Part shown: positions 25,863 through 37,915 of the stretch, one piece after another
Numbering within the stretch: the first letter of the stretch is position 1
Layout: every line of letters starts with the position of its first letter
Assembly (NCBI GenBank): GCA_947247005.1
Contig: OX365947.1
Coordinates: forward strand, 39,450,760 to 39,514,759
Length of the DNA: 64,000 nt
Direction: 5' to 3'
Source: Spisula solida
Lineage: Eukaryota > Mollusca > Bivalvia > Venerida > Mactridae
Program-made: the position numbers and the translations under genes
The notes under the pieces: model-generated
Told to the model about the DNA's origin: nothing
Databases searched by the model: none
The model's input: only the letters and a program-made list of their open reading frames with translations

Positions 25863-26043
25863 ACCCAGTTGAGATTAAATCCTGGGATACCCAGTTGAGA
25901 TTCAATCCTGGGATACCTAGTTGAGATTAAATCCTGGGATACCCAGTTGAGATTCAATCCTGGGATACCCAGTTGAGATTCAATCCTGGGATATCCAGTT
26001 GAGATTCAATCCTTGGATACCCAGTTGAGATTCAATCCTGGGA
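25863..26043. repeat. 26-bp tandem array, seven copies
   Basis: The unit ACCCAGTTGAGATTCAATCC plus TGGGAT is repeated seven times with few substitutions (A/C at the TTMAATCC position, single changes in copies 3 and 6). Each unit junction carries ATCCTGGGAT, a short palindrome. It lies about 400 bp on the intron side of exon 1b. Confidence 0.9.
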
Positions 26044-26329
26044 CCTATCTGTAGACAAGAGCATTACCCACTTGATTGCAATGCTGGGTCTAATTACTAG
26101 TATTTACATGTGTTGCATTTCTTCTCTTTTTGCTAACCCTGAAAGATGTTATTAAGCTGGAAACTGCAGACTTGTACACCACAATCTGGACAGCCATATA
26201 GCAATGGACAATGCCAGGCAATTCAAACAAGTAAGCCAAATCTCACTGCCAGGCCCAAAAAAACAATTTGCTGCAAAGATAGATAGATCTTCAATACAAA
26301 TGTTTTGGACATGACTTTTGAAACAGTAG

Positions 26330-26431
26330 CTTTCATGTCCATAAATTTGGTATATATGTATGTTATATATGTTGTGTATGGGCCGGTGGCCTAATCATAT
26401 TTCTAAATAAACTATAAAAAAAAAAAAAAAA
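26330..26431 (+). mobile_element. 3' end of a retroposed sequence with poly(A) tail
   Basis: AAATAAA at 26405-26411 (containing AATAAA) is followed after CTAT by a run of 16 A (26416-26431). This is the signature of a retrotransposed transcript end, preceded by GGGCCGGTGGCCTAATCATA. The 5' limit is not determined. The tail ends 24 bp from the exon 1b donor. Confidence 0.5.
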
Positions 26432-26455
26432 TGTGAATATAAGATATTTGTATAC

Positions 26456-26822
26456 CTCTTCCAGAGTAGACACTGGACTATCGTAATCCCGAGACCTCTT
26501 GGTCGGCTTACATGAGCCGATCCTGTTAAACTTGGACGTGTCCACAGTTAACCGTGGTTTGCACGGGCTATAAGAGTTCGGCACAGTTTTCTTCTCACGG
26601 TATGCACAGAAAGCCGTGGAATTAGGTTTGCAAAATTCAAATAACGGATCATCATGTTCTTTAATTAGTCGATCCAGTTTACCATTCTTGAGTTTATCCT
26701 TGGCATTTTGAATATCTTGTTTTTCCGAGTCTGTCTGTGTTGAATCCGGACTCACTGTACTGTACAACATTTTACATCACTTTCTAACACACTCGATACA
26801 ACCAACAATGTTACCTAATACT
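26456..26822 (-). CDS. TALE-like gene, alternative first exon 1b
   Basis: From the ATG at 26770 the frame is open for 105 codons to 26456 (GAAGAG, donor GTATAC), ending in phase 0. An in-frame TGA lies 9 nt before the ATG, and no phase-compatible acceptor exists, so this is a first exon rather than an internal one. The predicted transcription start is A at 26822, giving a 52-nt 5' UTR. The product begins MLYSTVSPDSTQTDSEKQD, has several cysteines in a Pro/Lys-rich middle and a basic KPTKRSRDYDSP end that could be a nuclear localisation signal. It joins in frame to the large exon as STLEE then LMEYREAP. The N-terminus is not recognised. Confidence 0.65.
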
Positions 26823-26858
26823 GCACAGTATTACCACACTGACCACACTTTATATATA
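26821..26858 (-). promoter_or_regulatory. TATA-box promoter of exon 1b
   Basis: The minus strand reads TATATATAAAG at 26858-26848. Its TATAAA starts 32 nt upstream of an initiator-like CAGTATT whose A is 26822. This spacing is canonical. A TGACAG hexamer (MEIS/TGIF core) lies about 55 bp further upstream at 26915-26910, which could be chance. Confidence 0.6.
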
Positions 26859-29800
26859 GCCTACATATCCTTAGTGTCCAGTTTTTTTTGTAATACCACA
26901 TTCAAATCACTGTCACAGTATAGTGGTATGCTAAGTGTATATGAGAGAGATTATGTAGTGTCCACTCTATACACATCACATGAACAAACAAACTATGGTC
27001 AGTTTATTACACTAACACAACATAAACCATCACAATGGTCAGTCAGTCAGTCTGTATGAGATGTGTGGTCAACAGACCATGCACTGGTCAGTTTATCCCC
27101 TATCTAACACAACACTAAATCTTTACACATTTAAATTTTAAATCCACAAGATAGATGTCTACATAGCTAGTATATAATCAGTACAAGATAATTCACAGTC
27201 ACAATTGTATCAACTTGGAGAGATAATGAAGAAATCCTTCTTTCTTTTCTACTTCATTCATTCACAGATAAACTTGTCTTTCACTAACAAAGACCTTTGC
27301 TCAATTTGAATGCTGTACCAAAATTTCTCATTGGTTAACACTCTGGCCCTTCAGCCAATCAGATTGCTAGATTCATTCATAACAACTGCACCACCTGCTC
27401 ATGAAATTTTCTATGAAATCAGGGGAATGCCTCCACATGTTGGATGTAATTAAACCCAAGCCATAAAACCCCTAAGGGTACAAACGGCTTTGATGTTTCA
27501 CATCTGATCTTGTTTATCTAAATTTCTATATGATGCATTCATTAAATTTAAACTTCAGATAATTATGCAGCCAGTTATGTTTGAGTTCACAAATTATTGA
27601 TTCTGAGGCAATTATTCTTGGGGAAAAGTAATATAATTGAATAAATTATAACTGAAGATATATGTTCCTATCAGAAATGAGACAGGCTACGCCAGGAGGA
27701 TTAATACATATACAACAACACAATAACAGAAAACACAACTGCTACATTGTTTCCCATTAATTATCACAAAAAATATGATTAATGAAGTTAATGAATTATA
27801 TAATATTCATATTTACACAATTAATACACATCCTGAAGGTTGTATTTTAAATGAATATATTAAATTATTTATAAATATGTGTATAGTTAACTTTATAAAT
27901 ATGTATATGATTGTATGTAATGTTCAGTGAATAGTGACATAATGACATTTATTATACAGAGCTGGTTTATATTAAGTACTACTGACTATATTCAGGGATT
28001 TTATATTATACTTGTTATCTTATTAATCATGTTGTATTACAGGAATTAAGATGGTTTATTTTCTGAAGATAAGTTATTTGGTGATCCATGAATTTTTACT
28101 CCAGTATGATTTTGAATCTATAAACATGGATAAACAAACAAGCCAAACTTTTAATTAATTTTTATTATTTATTTCAATTTTATCCTATTTTTTTAAATTC
28201 ATAAGATTTATGATTTTTGCCTTGATCTTTTATTTTTATCTTTTTGTTGCTTCAGAAGATAAGAAAGGCAATCAATCCACATCAAAAAGCAAGATTTTTT
28301 TAAAATATATCTTTTGATGATTATATCACAATTATTCTTTTTATAATAGGCCTATACATCTGACATACAAATACTGAAAAACATTTTTTTTTACAAGTAC
28401 ATGTAGGTGAAAAAATGAAAATTAATTAGCTGTTTGTACAAGATAATTATCAGGATATTGTTTATCACAGAAACTTCAATAGTTCTTTAGGTCAATCAGC
28501 AAGCTACTGTGTTGGTATTTAGACAGACCAATCACCTGGGCTTGTGTGTCCTTGTATTTAGCAATCTGTTACTGCACAAGCTGTTTCTCACCAAATTGTT
28601 TAACCTTTTCTTTGATCCCATACACAGCTCTATTTTCCCAATGATAAACTTTCAATAACACCAGCAGTGGAAGGGAAAACATTATTGAAAGTGTAAATAG
28701 CGTTACAATCCCACTTCCTCTTCCATGTAATTAGCACCAAATTTGGACGTCTACTGTATTTTATACAGTTTGTAAAATATGTGTTACTTTTCAATTGGTT
28801 CGTGAATGGAGACTAATTGATCACAAGCGACAAAGACTTAACACTAATTGACAATAGAGCTGTTGGAAATTGTCACTCAATTAACCAAGATGTTAATTAA
28901 ATTTGAGATGAAAATAAATTAATTTAAAACCTGTAAATGTGTGCAGCATAGAACAGAATAATTAATTAAGTCAAGTCAATTAAATTGATGAAGAGTACTG
29001 TAACCAGACAGTCTTGTAGTTGTAATTCTTAACTTAAATTAAATAATTTATTCAAACTTAATATGTTTAACTGTTTATTAATGTTTTATCCACATTTACA
29101 AACTTAAATGTACCTTATGTACACACATAAAGTAGAACAGCATCCTTTTTAAAGACTTTTCCTTACACAATGTTTATTAAATAATTAATACTACCAATTC
29201 TATTACAATATTAGCCTTAGAACAAAAACTTTTGTATATTTGTTTTTATAGTTTTATAAGCAAATAAACTTTATATCATTTGTATAAATTAAACTTATTA
29301 TGCAAAATCACCAGCTACCTAGTCAAAAATTTCATTAAAATTGTATAAAATAACTAATTTTGGCTACTATTACTCTGCATACAATTTATTTTCAGTTCCA
29401 TTATATTTCTAGTTATTTGATCGCGACAAACGGACACATAAATCCACATAAATCTCCACACCCATAGAAAATATATTTTTTGCTTCTTTCTTTGCAGAAC
29501 AAACATGCAAAGTTCATAAAAAATAACTCCATTCATATGACATTTGATATGCAAATTACCGCACTTTCAATAAAATTCACGACTAGTGTTATTACTCATG
29601 ATTATTTTTTTTATAATAATTTAATTATAAGAACTGATAAGAGTGAAATAACGTTAGGACTTAAATGCTCCTCATTACTCCAAGCAATTATCCACTCAAG
29701 ATACAAGAAACAGGTCTCCACTCATAAGCTAGCAATCAAAATCCACTGACCCGGAACAGAAATTCAAATTTCCCTTTTGCCGAACATAATGTTAACCAAA

Positions 29801-31521
29801 TGTTGCTGATATTCTTCAGAGACCGAGAAACAAGAGCTCTAATGGCTCTATATTTCGTTCCACTAATTAGTTTGGTACTTAGTATGTTCAGTTCAACAAT
29901 TCAGTTATATACAGGGGCCGATTCACCTACCCAAGGGTATGATCTGATGCAACCGGGAATCAACTTGCATAAGTGTCATTGCTTATTTAATTTCATGAGG
30001 TTTCAAAAATGTAGCCTCTAGAGGTCACTAGCTTTTGCTTAGACATGACGTGGGAACTCAGTTTAAAACGTGTACAAGATTTTATGAAGACAAAATTTTA
30101 ACAGTTTGACCAAGTTCCATGAAGATTAAACTGTGCCCACAAGTATTAACAAGGTAAATATGAACAGACCACAAAATAATAAACACATAAATCTAATAGA
30201 AAAGAGCAGAAATTATGTAGAGAGTTGACTTTCATCAACCAAATCCTTGACCCTGATAGTCATGGTGAAAACGTACCAACAGCATGAGCAGACATTCTCC
30301 TACATGTATAATATGTAACAGTATGCAAAATGAGCACATGTCCTGTGGCCTGGAACAAGTAATTATTCATTCAGACAAGTACTTTCTGCAATAGGTATCT
30401 GGGATTCTACTGAGGCATAATGCCCAATCCTGAAAATATTAGCAAGTCAGTTTCGAGTGCCATAAGCACACACCCCTATAACAAAACTCTGTTTCGAACA
30501 TAGTTCTAATGTCAAAATTCAGTATATAAAATTTCAAATGACCATAACTCAGTCCATAATTGGTATATTTTCATCAAATGATTTTCATTTTCTGCAGACA
30601 TGTGCAGCATTGAAGTGTGAATAGAGTATAAAGGAAAACTATTCACTTTTGATGATTCGGACAAGTAGATACTAATACTAAATTCACAGACTGACACTAT
30701 ATTGTTTCAGCAGCAGTCTCTCACCAGCCACCATACTTCCTGTAGACTCGCCAACAAATCACAACAAATCAACAAGATGTGGACAGTGTAAACATCTTTA
30801 TCTGTCAAAATCATCCTACTTGTACAGTATATGTGTGCAAACCCTTACAGACAGTATGCTAATCCCCTGAGAGCTCCCTCTCTCATTTCTAACGCGGACC
30901 CCTACCATGCAACATGATGAACATGCTTGGATTTTATCAGCTGATGCTCTTATTGTTGATTCAAGTCTCTCAAGATAACACAATACTGTACTCTAGTGTA
31001 AGTTTTTTTTATCAATAACAGCAATAAAATTATAAATCCAGTCCATATCTGATCTTTTCTTTATCATTTTAACATATTCTGATTTTTATGAAGTTGAAAA
31101 TTTTATGAGTTTTTCAAATGTTCATAAAGGTGTAGATAATGTTGATGGCATATAAAACCTAACAGTTTTTATACATGTACACTGGGTCTAAAACCTGTTA
31201 TCATCTTGTTGAACTGCATTTAGGAATCATATTAGCCAAGAAATATTTACACACAAAATGAAGTCTAACTGGAAGTTCTTTCTTTCAGTTTATACACTTT
31301 TGCCTTATATTCTTACTACATGTATTATCATTCTGGTGTGCATCATGCCAATAATACTCGAAAGAGGCGTTATGCAGTAATAAAAGATAGATAAATGCTC
31401 TATTTTCAGTAATGTTCATTTTTGGTAGATGTACCATGTGTGACAAGTTACTGAGCCACAGACCAAACACTTGTGACTAGCCATCACAAACCCCCTACAA
31501 CATGATACTAATCATACTTAC
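26859..31521 (-). other. Intron between exon 2 and exon 1b promoter
   Basis: 4.7 kb, very AT-rich. It contains an S1 fragment (29905-29965) and the family H copy at 30399-30620. The open frames found here (up to 89 codons) show no protein-like features. Confidence 0.55.
30399..30620. mobile_element. Family H MITE, diverged copy
   Basis: Matches 17158-17425 along most of its length (GGATTCTACTGAG, TAATGCCCAATCCTGAAAAT, TTTCAAATGACCATAACT, TTTTCATCAAATGATTTTCA). The right terminal repeat is not preserved. Confidence 0.7.
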
Positions 31522-31734
31522 GTTCTGAAAGCTGTTCATCTCTTTCTCTTTTGTCCTCCGATCTTCCGCCATTATTAAACCTTGGAGCGCTGAGAAGGAA
31601 TGCTCGCCGCTCGACTTAAGACACGCCCCATCACTTGTGGAGGGATCGGACATCTTTGAAGGGCCCGGGCTGTCGAGTGGACCCTCCTGATGGACATTAA
31701 CAGCCGCCATCTGCAGTAGTGTCAGGCATTACGT
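31522..31734 (-). CDS. TALE-like gene, coding exon 2 (upstream isoform start)
   Basis: A good acceptor (TTTGTTTATTTCAG) precedes 31734 and a perfect GTAAGT donor follows 31522. Translation can start at 31710: MAAVNVHQEGPLDSPGPSKM and onward to KEKEMNSFQN, 63 codons, ending in phase 0. The segment is S/P/D-rich then charged and is not recognised. A second Met (residue 20, codon at 31653) has the better context (AAGATGT). The next phase-0 acceptor with clear coding is at 15301, or the cassette candidate at 17046. Assignment to the same gene as the large exon rests on strand, phase and order. Confidence 0.6.
31697..31729 (-). promoter_or_regulatory. Upstream ORF overlapping the exon-2 start codon
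   Basis: A ten-codon ORF (MPDTTADGGC, then TAA) begins 5 nt inside the exon and overlaps the ATG at 31710 in another frame. Its ATG has G at -3; the main ATG has C at -3 and G at +4. It could repress the first Met or shift initiation to the Met at 31653. Confidence 0.45.
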
Positions 31735-32671
31735 CTGAAATAAACAAATATAAACACATGCAATTATATAATCTGAGACATCATAAAAAGACAAAATTAT
31801 TCATACAAATTGATTATTGTATTACATTAGCTATGCTTCAGATGGTTTGGAATTGATGATTTAAGGAATTACCTGTAACTTATAACATATAATTCAGAAT
31901 GTGAATCAGAATAGAATATGGACGGATGAAACTAGTATAGGGGTTAAAATGCATCTGAACACATAATTATATACATTCCTATGAGAAACCCTTTTTATGT
32001 TATATTATGTTATATTATTATGTCATAGTATGTTATTTAAACCCTTTTTAGAACATTTTAATTTACCATTTACCAAAACGTTTCCTCATAGCACACCAAT
32101 GACTTACATATTTTTATCAAACTAGTGTTATTCTGTAAAGAAATTTTTTAATATTCATAAATTTCAGTGACAAGGGGAAAATGAGCAAGCATTATGAGAA
32201 TGTCAACAGGAATCTCTGTAAGGACCCTTCATGTTGATACAAGAGCTACACTATATAAATTGAAACACAATTCCCAGTTGAAACTAAATTCAATGGGCCA
32301 TATAATGTATAGTAGGGAATGACCAAGATCATGGTGACCTTGACCTTTGGCCTCAAAATGGTAGGTCTTGCAAAACTTGTCATGTGCAAGTGGTGAAGCC
32401 ATTTCATGATCCTAGGTGGAAGCATTTTCGCTTCTTAGGACAGATCAACAGTACCAAGGACTCACTTTCGCCATTTTGGGAGTTCCTGGTTAAATATGGA
32501 CAAGCACTGCAATATCTCGGCCATTTGAAGTATATAGTTCCCACCAAAAATATGTATACAGTTGCAAAATTAAACTTGGTTAAATTATTCAATATCTGTA
32601 TATCAGATGGTCATAATGATACTAGTTAGTGAAACCAAATGTGACAAAAAGATGAAGACATTCTGAATTAA

Positions 32672-33565
32672 GGATGTTGGAGCGCTTAGGACCCCACCTT
32701 CAGAATTTGCTCAAATTTTGCCAGGAAGTAAAGAAATCTATCCTGACACAAAATATGATGAAAAAACAATAGGTCACGGAACTCGTTTTTCGGGTAATCA
32801 ACCTTGATTGAAGTGTGTATGAATTATTTTTATAATTCCATGGAAATTGGTAAGTTGGTGGTGGTGTTCAAATTTGACATTTTTATTTGATGTCTGTGAT
32901 CTAAATAATAAAATATTTTTCAATATAGTTTGGGTACACATTGTTATACATGATCAAGATACCAAAAAGGGTATATTTAATTTTGGTCTAATATATATTG
33001 CTCTTTTACCCCACCCACTTCATATTTAATGCAGCAAAATAGCACCAAGGTAAAACCCTAAAAACTTTTTTCCCACCTTAAACTTTTTTTTATATTTTGT
33101 TAAATAAGTCTAGTGACATAGATCTTCAAAATTATGCAATAAAAAATATATGTCACGGAGGTACCTATTTCGCAATTTTTGTTTTTATTTTGGTTAAATG
33201 TGGCTAAAATGCTGAGAAAATCAATGAAAACTCTTAAAATAAATTTATTGAACATGTAAATATTGCGAAAACACATCAACACACAATAAACAAACATTAC
33301 CAAACGAACCTGACTCCCAAAAAAGTCATTTGGCATAAATAGCAATATTTTTATTTTTTTACCCCACCCACCTATTTTGTAATGTAATATTTTTCTCGGA
33401 ATGGAAACCGTCATTTCGATTAGAATTTTCTAATTTTATTTCATAATACTTATCAAAACTGTTCAACTTGATTTATTTCAGATTATTTTGACACATTTTT
33501 ACATTTATAAGGCACATAACGTACTATGACAAATGACGCATGCGCATTGAACCGCTCCAGTATCC
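32672..33565. mobile_element. 894-bp non-autonomous element flanked by TTAA
   Basis: The left end AGGATGTTGGAGCG and right end CGCTCCAGTATCCT are inverted repeats with two mismatches, bounded by TTAA at 32668-32671 and 33566-33569. This is the target choice of piggyBac and Kolobok-type elements. Internal frames up to 104 codons are not transposase-like. Confidence 0.7.
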
Positions 33566-33876
33566 TTAAAATGTGATCAAAAAGGCTGAATTTCCAATCT
33601 TTTAATAACAAAGTGACCTTTCAAGCCGGACAAAGAAACTTTATAGTTTTCGCCTAGGGTACCAATCAATGTATTATCTTTACACTTAATAAGCAAAAAT
33701 ATTCATTGTCTTCAAAAATGGTGTTGCTTCACTGACCTGCAACTTGTGTTATAACAGATGAGTAAAAGGGGAAATAACCTCTGTATATTAATTTTTGGTG
33801 GGCAGCTTACATACAAAACAAGTCTGTCAGTTGGTCCCGTGGCTGCATATATCATTTTACGATTGCAGGTCAATGG

Positions 33877-34220
33877 CTTACATGCCAGATCTCCTGCATC
33901 ATGCGTGAGTCTCACGCATTTGAGACTCCACTCACGCATGATCGGAGGCCAATTGATCAAATCTCGAGCATTTCTTGGACATACTGGAACCTGACTTTTT
34001 TTGTTTACATTATGAAAATGATCACAAATATTAGTTTAAATTGCTTTATGAAGCATGCATGGTATTGTCATACAAGTAAATTAAGTGATAACTGCATATA
34101 AACTTCAATAATCTCAGTTTAAAAGTTTCAGCATGGAAAATCTCCTGCATTTTAATGAAATCTCCTGCATTTCCATCACTAATCTCACGCAAAGGGGTCT
34201 GGCGAAACATGGCATGTATG
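33877..34220. mobile_element. 344-bp MITE, family M copy 1
   Basis: The ends CTTACATGCCA and TGGCATGTATG are inverted repeats with one mismatch, flanked by CAATGG on both sides (33871-33876 and 34221-34226). Inside are several CTCACGCA and TCTCCTGCAT repeats. Copy 2 is inverted at 42686-42957. Confidence 0.85.
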
Positions 34221-34226
34221 CAATGG

Positions 34227-36400
34227 GCCTAAAAATTGTGACAGGGATGCAGAAATTAAGGGTTCAGAAAATCCCTGAACCATCTCCTACATAATTAAGA
34301 CGGATGGCAATATGATGTATCACATCATACAATAAACCATCCCAGCATGAAATGTGATGAGTAAGACGAAAGTCATGTAGACCTCAAAAAGTAACCATGT
34401 TGGTCCCTACACCTGAACACATTACAGTAACAATTGTTAATCGAAAAGGAAAACAACAAAACCACCCAAGCAATGCTGAGAAAATATGACCACATCAGAT
34501 AGCAAGTTTACTTTCACATAAAACAATTATAGATATAAAAGCTATGTAAAGTGATTCATCTAACTACAAAAAAGAGAAACAAATTGCCCGAAGGCGTATA
34601 TCATTTGTACTAGTAAACAGTACAGTTTTTTCTAACACCGAGAAAGAGCATCTTTGGTCGAGTGATAGGATGACGGTTATTTTGTGCTTCGTTGAGTCTG
34701 ACCTTAAGCCACCTATCCTCTACCATCCATCATCTTTATGTTACACAAATTTCTTAATTATGACAGCAACAATTAATATTCTGACAATTTTAGATGAAAT
34801 TTTCAGATTAGACAATAAATAATGGCTGTAAGCCAAGCTTAGCAATGAGCCCTCGAGGCATTCATGACAAAAAATAATATATCAAAAGTCAACAGGTCTT
34901 AACAAACTTCACACCTCGGGTGTCAGAGAAACTCATTCAACTAGACAGAAAATATATGGAGGAAATAAATGACAATAATATGTATATATATAATGTCCTA
35001 GGTCATCATTGGTAGTTATTATCACATCAATTTGTTAGTATTAATTGTTAATTAATTAATTTTGTCATACATGTAAATTACACAAGTCATATAGCTATCA
35101 GCCTAATTGTTTTCTTGACAATGAAGAGCATGTGACTGGATGGGGGAGTCCAGCAGTTGATACCCAATCATGTTAACTCATAGAGAAACTTTGTCCCCCA
35201 TAAGGTAACTTTTGCGCACTATATGTAGAATTATATCACCAATTATTTTCTTACCATTGAAATTAATAAAATCTATGTGTAAAATCGAATGTTGAACAAA
35301 TTTCTTACCATATGACTGTGTTAACCATAATTATGCTGTTTACTTATAGTAACTTTGTCCACTAACCCTTACTCCATGTTGCATTTTCACACACCATCAG
35401 TATAAAGGTATAATCACTAATTATTTTCCAATATTAAACCTGAGATGGCCATCAAAATCTAACCTTAGTTCTTTATTATGATATTGTACATAAAAATTAA
35501 ATTAAATGTTTTCCACTATTAACCAATATTGAGATTGTTTGCATAATCTTTCTTGCTTTTAACCGTAATAAGAAACAACTGAAAATTAAAATCACAATTC
35601 GTATTCAAGTTAATTTTTCAATATTTTGCTCATGCTACATATTTTTTTAAGTTCAATTTATGATGTTGTGTTCAAAGCAGCAATAGGCTAGAGTGAGGGA
35701 AAATTGTGTCATGCACACTATTTGTATTTATTCTTGAACCTAAGTAAATATGAAAGAACTGTCATTTATATTTACACTTAAGATTTACATGAATAATTAA
35801 TGCTTTATAACACTCACCAGGAACTTGAATACATACAATATTTCATTACACACACAGCTCTAGATTGATGTAGAAAGTTCATTCAAATGTACTGATGCAC
35901 TGAATACCAAACTCAAATAGACAAGTTGATGAATATTTTAAATTCAGTACCAATAGAATGAAAGACAGGCATGTAAAGTGTACTAGGTTTAATATGTAAC
36001 CCTCTTCTTTTCCATACAGCATTAATTCATGTTTACCTTTTAAGTATGTTAATGACATTCAAAACATATGGTACATTTACACCAAAACATTTTTTTAACA
36101 CTATTTAGCTTTAGGATGCTGAGGGAGGAGAGAGTGATAGGGATTGTATTGCAGTCATTCAAGACTTGACCAAATCACAAGCCAATCAGTCCACAAGAAT
36201 TTGTGATGGTTAGAAAGGCTGTAGAAGTCTAATAGATTATAATGTAGACAACAGTCGGGTGGCATACAACAAGCAAGCGTGAGAGGATAATAATATTCTA
36301 GTAATGTCTACAGTCAGGCCCAATGGCACTTTTAATAGATATTGTTTTAACATCTTTATTTTCTGTTTTAAGTCCCACTGGTCAACACTATTAAAGTAAC
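34227..36400. other. Intron stretch with nothing recognised
   Basis: AT-rich sequence without protein-like frames, tandem arrays or delimited inverted repeats that I could find. Confidence 0.5.
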
Positions 36401-36488
36401 AGAGATTACCCAGTTATGTTATCCTAACAACAGCAGCTACCTGCAAAGTGACCATTCTATGCTGTGACGTGTCAAGCAAGGGAGATAA

Positions 36489-36556
36489 TACCAGTACCAT
36501 TTTAAACAACTTTGATAAGTTGTGGCCTGTGCCAAGGGATCAAACGCGAGACCTCT
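36489..36556 (-). repeat. SINE-like repeat, family S2
   Basis: Same ordered blocks as 5563-5628. The reverse complement has CGTTTGATCCCTTGG, similar to a tRNA-type B box. It is interrupted on its right side by the family H element starting at 36566. Confidence 0.5.
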
Positions 36557-36565
36557 CTCACTCCA

Positions 36566-36832
36566 CAGGGGTGTCAACAGGGCCAATTTAAAAATCAGGA
36601 AAATCGTATGCGGCCGACCATTTTTGCCAAACAAAAGGCCTTCAATGACATTGGTTCCATAATTAACTCAGTTTGTATTAAGAAAATCCTTCAGAGCAGA
36701 TTAAATTTGCCAGAACTTTGCCATTTCTTGAGATATTTTTATCAAATAACTTTTATTTTGGTCAGAAATCATAGCTCTTTTAGGATAGCCAAATCTGGAA
36801 TTCCTGTTTTATCAGGAATATTGACACCACTG
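36566..36832. mobile_element. 267-bp family H MITE
   Basis: The ends CAGGGGTGTCAAC and ATTGACACCACTG are imperfect inverted repeats. The flanks are CACTCCA (36559-36565) and CACTCTA (36833-36839), one mismatch in seven. Internal TTTTTATCAAATAACTTTTA links it to 17158-17425. Confidence 0.75.
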
Positions 36833-36858
36833 CACTCTAGCAGACATTCTACCACTAG

Positions 36859-37040
36859 CAGGGGTTCAAGTAGCTTTTGAATTTGAAGAGTCACTTTCAT
36901 ACTTCTGAACGTGTTATAAACAAAATACCCATGATTTTTAGAGAAAATGACTCTACACACCGAAATCTTAGGGTCAAAATGTGGCTTTTTTGAAATTTAA
37001 AGGATCAAAACCCCTTCTCCGGAGTCAAATGGAACCCCTG
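36859..37040. mobile_element. 182-bp CAGGGGTTC element with CACTAG duplication
   Basis: The terminal repeats CAGGGGTTC and GAACCCCTG are exact over 9 bp, flanked by CACTAG at 36853-36858 and 37041-37046. It lies only 26 bp from the end of the previous element. The internal sequence differs from family H copies, so it may be a sister family mobilised by the same transposase. Confidence 0.75.
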
Positions 37041-37762
37041 CACTAGGCTATCAAGGCGTATATTTATAACAGCATCAGCATCAATGTACATACAGCACTG
37101 CAGCCGTCTAATCAGCTACATACAATATACATGTGGAACATAATAATGAAAGTTACATGCAGCATGAACGTTAACAATTATACTGTAACATGCCATCATT
37201 ATATCAATCATTCAGACGAGAATTCAACGACAACATTACAATAAAATTACATCACACAACCTGTGGGTCTTAAAAAATTATGTCACAATATGAAAATGAA
37301 TTCAGTCATGAAATGGTTGCACATAGTGTATATGAGATAATGTAATTAACTGTCATAACTGATGGGTTTGAAATCAGGGGAAATGCAGCCAAGAATAACA
37401 TAAAGAAGGAACTAGTCAATAATATTGAATATAATGATAAAAAATTCTGACAGCCCTGTCGCAATATTCTCTACATGTGGTATGGCACATGATTCTTCTA
37501 CATGTATAGTATTATTTTTTAACTATGTTGACAACAGCACACAGTAGTCAGCACTTTATATTCATGCTCCGGTAATTGTCTTTTTGACTCATTTAAGCTG
37601 ATATTTTTAGTGTCCCGTTCCCTTTTACCCCTCAGTATGAAGGGAAATCGTCTGAAGACTAACCAGTATATACTGGTAACTTAATGTTCTTAATTCATAA
37701 TTAGCATATTATCAGAAAATAGATGGAATCAAGACGCATGAAAGTTTCATGTATGGTAACAT

Positions 37763-37915
37763 CAGGGGTGGTATTCAATACTGATCTTGTTTAGTTGGGA
37801 GAACTAGGATAGCCAATCATATCGCCTGTTACTGACCAAGAGTTTAATATGGTGTGATATGATTGGTTATCCTTGTCCTTAAGTCAAGTAAGATCAACAT
37901 GGAATAACACCCCTG
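37763..37915. mobile_element. 153-bp palindromic MITE
   Basis: The ends CAGGGGTGGTATTC and GGAATAACACCCCTG are imperfect inverted repeats. The centre also folds (AGGATAGCCAATCATATC against GATATGATTGGTTATCCT). No target duplication was seen. Confidence 0.65.

Noticed and set aside
33100..33414. 104-codon minus-strand ORF
   Set aside because: It lies within the TTAA-flanked element, is of AT-rich low-complexity composition and shows no transposase motif.
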